Source of the DNA: Adineta steineri
Lineage: Eukaryota > Rotifera > Eurotatoria > Adinetida > Adinetidae
Length of the DNA: 64,000 nt
NCBI GenBank assembly: GCA_905250115.1
Contig: CAJNOI010000094.1
Span: 151,688-215,687, forward strand
Direction of reading: 5' to 3'
Part shown: piece after piece, positions 62,331 to 64,000 of the stretch
Layout: every line of letters begins with the position of its first letter
How positions within the stretch are numbered: position 1 is the stretch's first letter
Program-made: the position numbers and the translations under genes
Notes under the pieces: model-generated
Told to the model about the DNA's origin: nothing
Databases searched by the model: none
Seen by the model: only the letters and a program-made list of their open reading frames with translations

Positions 62331-63730
62331 ATGAGCTTGTTTTTCAATTTCTTTAAGAATTGCAAATGTATAACGTCCATAAACTGTAACACGATCTTCT
62401 TTAACTGCTTTAAGATGTTGAATAATTCTACGTCATTTATGTAAAGAATCTTCATGTTGTTTAACAGCTGCTTGGTCATTAAATAAAATCTGACATTCAT
62501 CGTCATATAATTGTCGAAAATTAACTTATTCATTTTCTTTCGTTGACAATATTTGTCGTTGTTCAGCAATTGAAATTTGTAATTCTTCCATACGTTGACG
62601 AACTCTGTCATAATCGTTATTACCTGTTGCTTTGCGACGCATTTCATCAATAATATTTTGAAGTTTTTTCTTTAATTCAATTTGCATTTAAAGTTCTTTT
62701 TCAGATTTATTTACTTCATTTAATAAATCTCTTCGTTCTTTATTAATTAATTTCATTCGTCGTTCAAGATCATCGTGAATACGCTTGTCTTCAATTATAT
62801 TATTTGTAACTTCTTGTGCTTTACGAAGTAATTCATCACGTTTAGTCTTTTCATTTTTAATATCTTTCTATATACATGATTGAATTTAAAAAATAAATAA
62901 AAATTCACAACATACAATTGATGCATCACGTTTTTTCATATATTCTTCAACAGTATATCGATTATTAAGAAGTTTTTGTTCAGTCTCAGCTAATGTCTTT
63001 AAAAAAGCAAATACATATTTATAATTCAAAATATATATTTAAATGATTTTACTTTTTCAAGATTAAACATTTCAGTCCATTCAAGTTGTCCTTGAAGATT
63101 ATCAGCATCTGGTTTTGCATTACGTACTAATACAGCAAATTTTAATTGTGCTTGAATTTCTTTTTTTTCTATGTTAATTAAAACAGTAATTTAAATTTAA
63201 TATTTAAAAAAAAAAGAAACTTTTTTATTTTAATATGATCAATAAGTAATCCTTTAGCAATACGAACTTCAACTGTATTTTGTTGAAAATCTTCAACCAT
63301 TTTTTATAACTGTGTTGTTTTGAGAAAAAACTAAATAATAGTTACGGAATTATAGATTGAAATTAATCGCGACTGTTATTAACAGCAAATCTTACATTAT
63401 GCTTTTCTTTTGTACTTTTTGTATTTAAAATTTTTTTTGCTATATCTTGATTAAGCATACACATTTGATTATCAACTTGAATATTAAATATGCAATTATT
63501 GTATCAATTGTATCTTTTCTCTCAGAGACTGTTTTACTTATTTAAAAATTAAACATATTTTTACATTATAAAATAAATCTATTAATGATTAACCATATTC
63601 ATTTTTGATTAAATTATAACTGCTACCATTAGTTGATATTTTACATATAATTATAATTGATCGTCCAAAACGTTCAATATCAATTGCTTCGAGACCTTGA
63701 TTACACAATACTATAGATATTTCAGCATTA
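62331..63730 (-). pseudogene. SMC6: Decayed SMC6 copy (SMC5/6 complex ATPase fragment)
   Basis: Minus-strand pieces follow SMC6 order: NAEISIVLCNQG...SIIIICKISTNGSSYNL, SERKDTIDTIIAYL, NQMCMLNQDIAKKILNTKS, TTQL*KMVEDFQ, KPDADNLQGQLEWTEMFN, long coiled coil, and HLKAVKEDRVTVYGRYTFAI before the hinge. SMC6 keeps broken DNA and forks stable within the SMC5/6 complex. Lesions: TAA at 63304-63306 where Glu is expected, a one-base loss near 63495 (YL/IQVDN junction), TAA at 62526-62528 and TGA at 62433-62435. The hinge, second coiled-coil arm and Walker B/ABC signature are gone, cut off at a G-rich repeat. The Walker A exon is not seen within the window. Confidence 0.8.
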
Positions 63731-64000
63731 CTAATAAGTAAAAATTGAAATTCTCATAAAAGTGTACACTTTTATTCGTATGAGCATAATAATACACCCA
63801 CTATTATTGTAATATAATTATACTTTTATATTTATAAAAAAAAATCGGATGTACTTATTTTTGTCAATGTAAAAATCAAATAATAATGAAGAAAGTGATG
63901 TCTTCAGATTTCTGAATACATTTTTAGAGACCTAGTCAATAACGTCTTTGATCTCTTCCTACTTGCTTACCAATAAAATTCATATAATCATAATAAAAAA
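63731..64000. other. Right-edge AT-rich sequence
   Basis: No Walker A (GxNGSGKS) exon of SMC6 is visible here on the minus strand. Nothing else recognised. Confidence 0.4.

Overview
The window is about 70% AT and holds densely packed, intron-rich protein genes. Most introns are 45-70 bases with clean GT/AG ends. The genes are those of an animal with motile cilia: a sperm-tail/axonemal SHIPPO protein, an outer-arm docking protein, a dynein intermediate chain, CCDC92- and CCDC191-like proteins and a Daughterless/E-protein transcription factor. Short introns, AT richness, an LRAT-domain protein, a prokaryote-type DNA-repair domain and TGTGGG-like G-rich tracts together suggest a bdelloid rotifer (Rotaria/Adineta type). 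That assignment is inference; no rRNA or mitochondrial marker is present.

Layout. 0-0.35 kb: a dead non-LTR retrotransposon tail. 0.64-3.3 kb (+): ENTPD4/7-type nucleoside diphosphatase. 4.3-5.3 kb (-): ODF3/CIMAP1. 6.6-9.4 kb (-): ODAD2 (ARMC4), with two RFX X-box motifs just upstream. 10.7-11.7 kb (+): CCDC92-like. 11.9-13.7 kb (-): intronless coiled-coil protein with a kyphoscoliosis-peptidase-like C-terminus, also with an X-box. 13.7-17 kb: gene desert with an orphan X-box. 17.0-17.6 kb (-): unknown protein. 18.6-21.4 kb (-): ARFGAP2/3, divergent from 22.1-24.7 kb (+) NUP98. 25.65-26.7 kb (-): rho-like glutathione S-transferase. 27.5-31.3 kb (+): RAPGEF1/C3G. 31.8-32.6 kb (+): stand-alone LigD-type 3'-phosphoesterase. 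34.2-39.6 kb (-): E-protein bHLH factor (18 coding exons, 616 residues by my splicing). 40.5-41.0 kb (+): calmodulin-like. 41.0-43.6 kb (-): coiled-coil protein with a hAT-type MITE in one intron. 43.8-48.6 kb (+): DNAI3/WDR63, hosting a nested antisense secreted-peptide gene. 48.7-50.2 kb (-): LRAT domain. 50.6-54.2 kb (-): CCDC191. 54.4-55.5 kb (-): rhodopsin-like receptor. 55.5-64 kb: a degenerate tract with palindromic and G-rich repeats, a broken reverse transcriptase, an unknown gene fragment, one chitin-binding/EGF secreted protein, and a decayed SMC6 copy running towards the right edge.

How the genes relate. At least five recognisable genes (ODF3, ODAD2, CCDC92-like, DNAI3, CCDC191-like) and perhaps two coiled-coil genes serve cilia or centrioles. 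Some carry RFX motifs, suggesting shared ciliogenic control. The most unusual locus is the phosphoesterase gene: a prokaryotic double-strand-break-repair domain with intact metal-site motifs, eukaryotic introns, a basic tail and an apparent 3-nucleotide microexon that restores a family-conserved tryptophan. All exon boundaries are my own readings by eye and have no transcript support.
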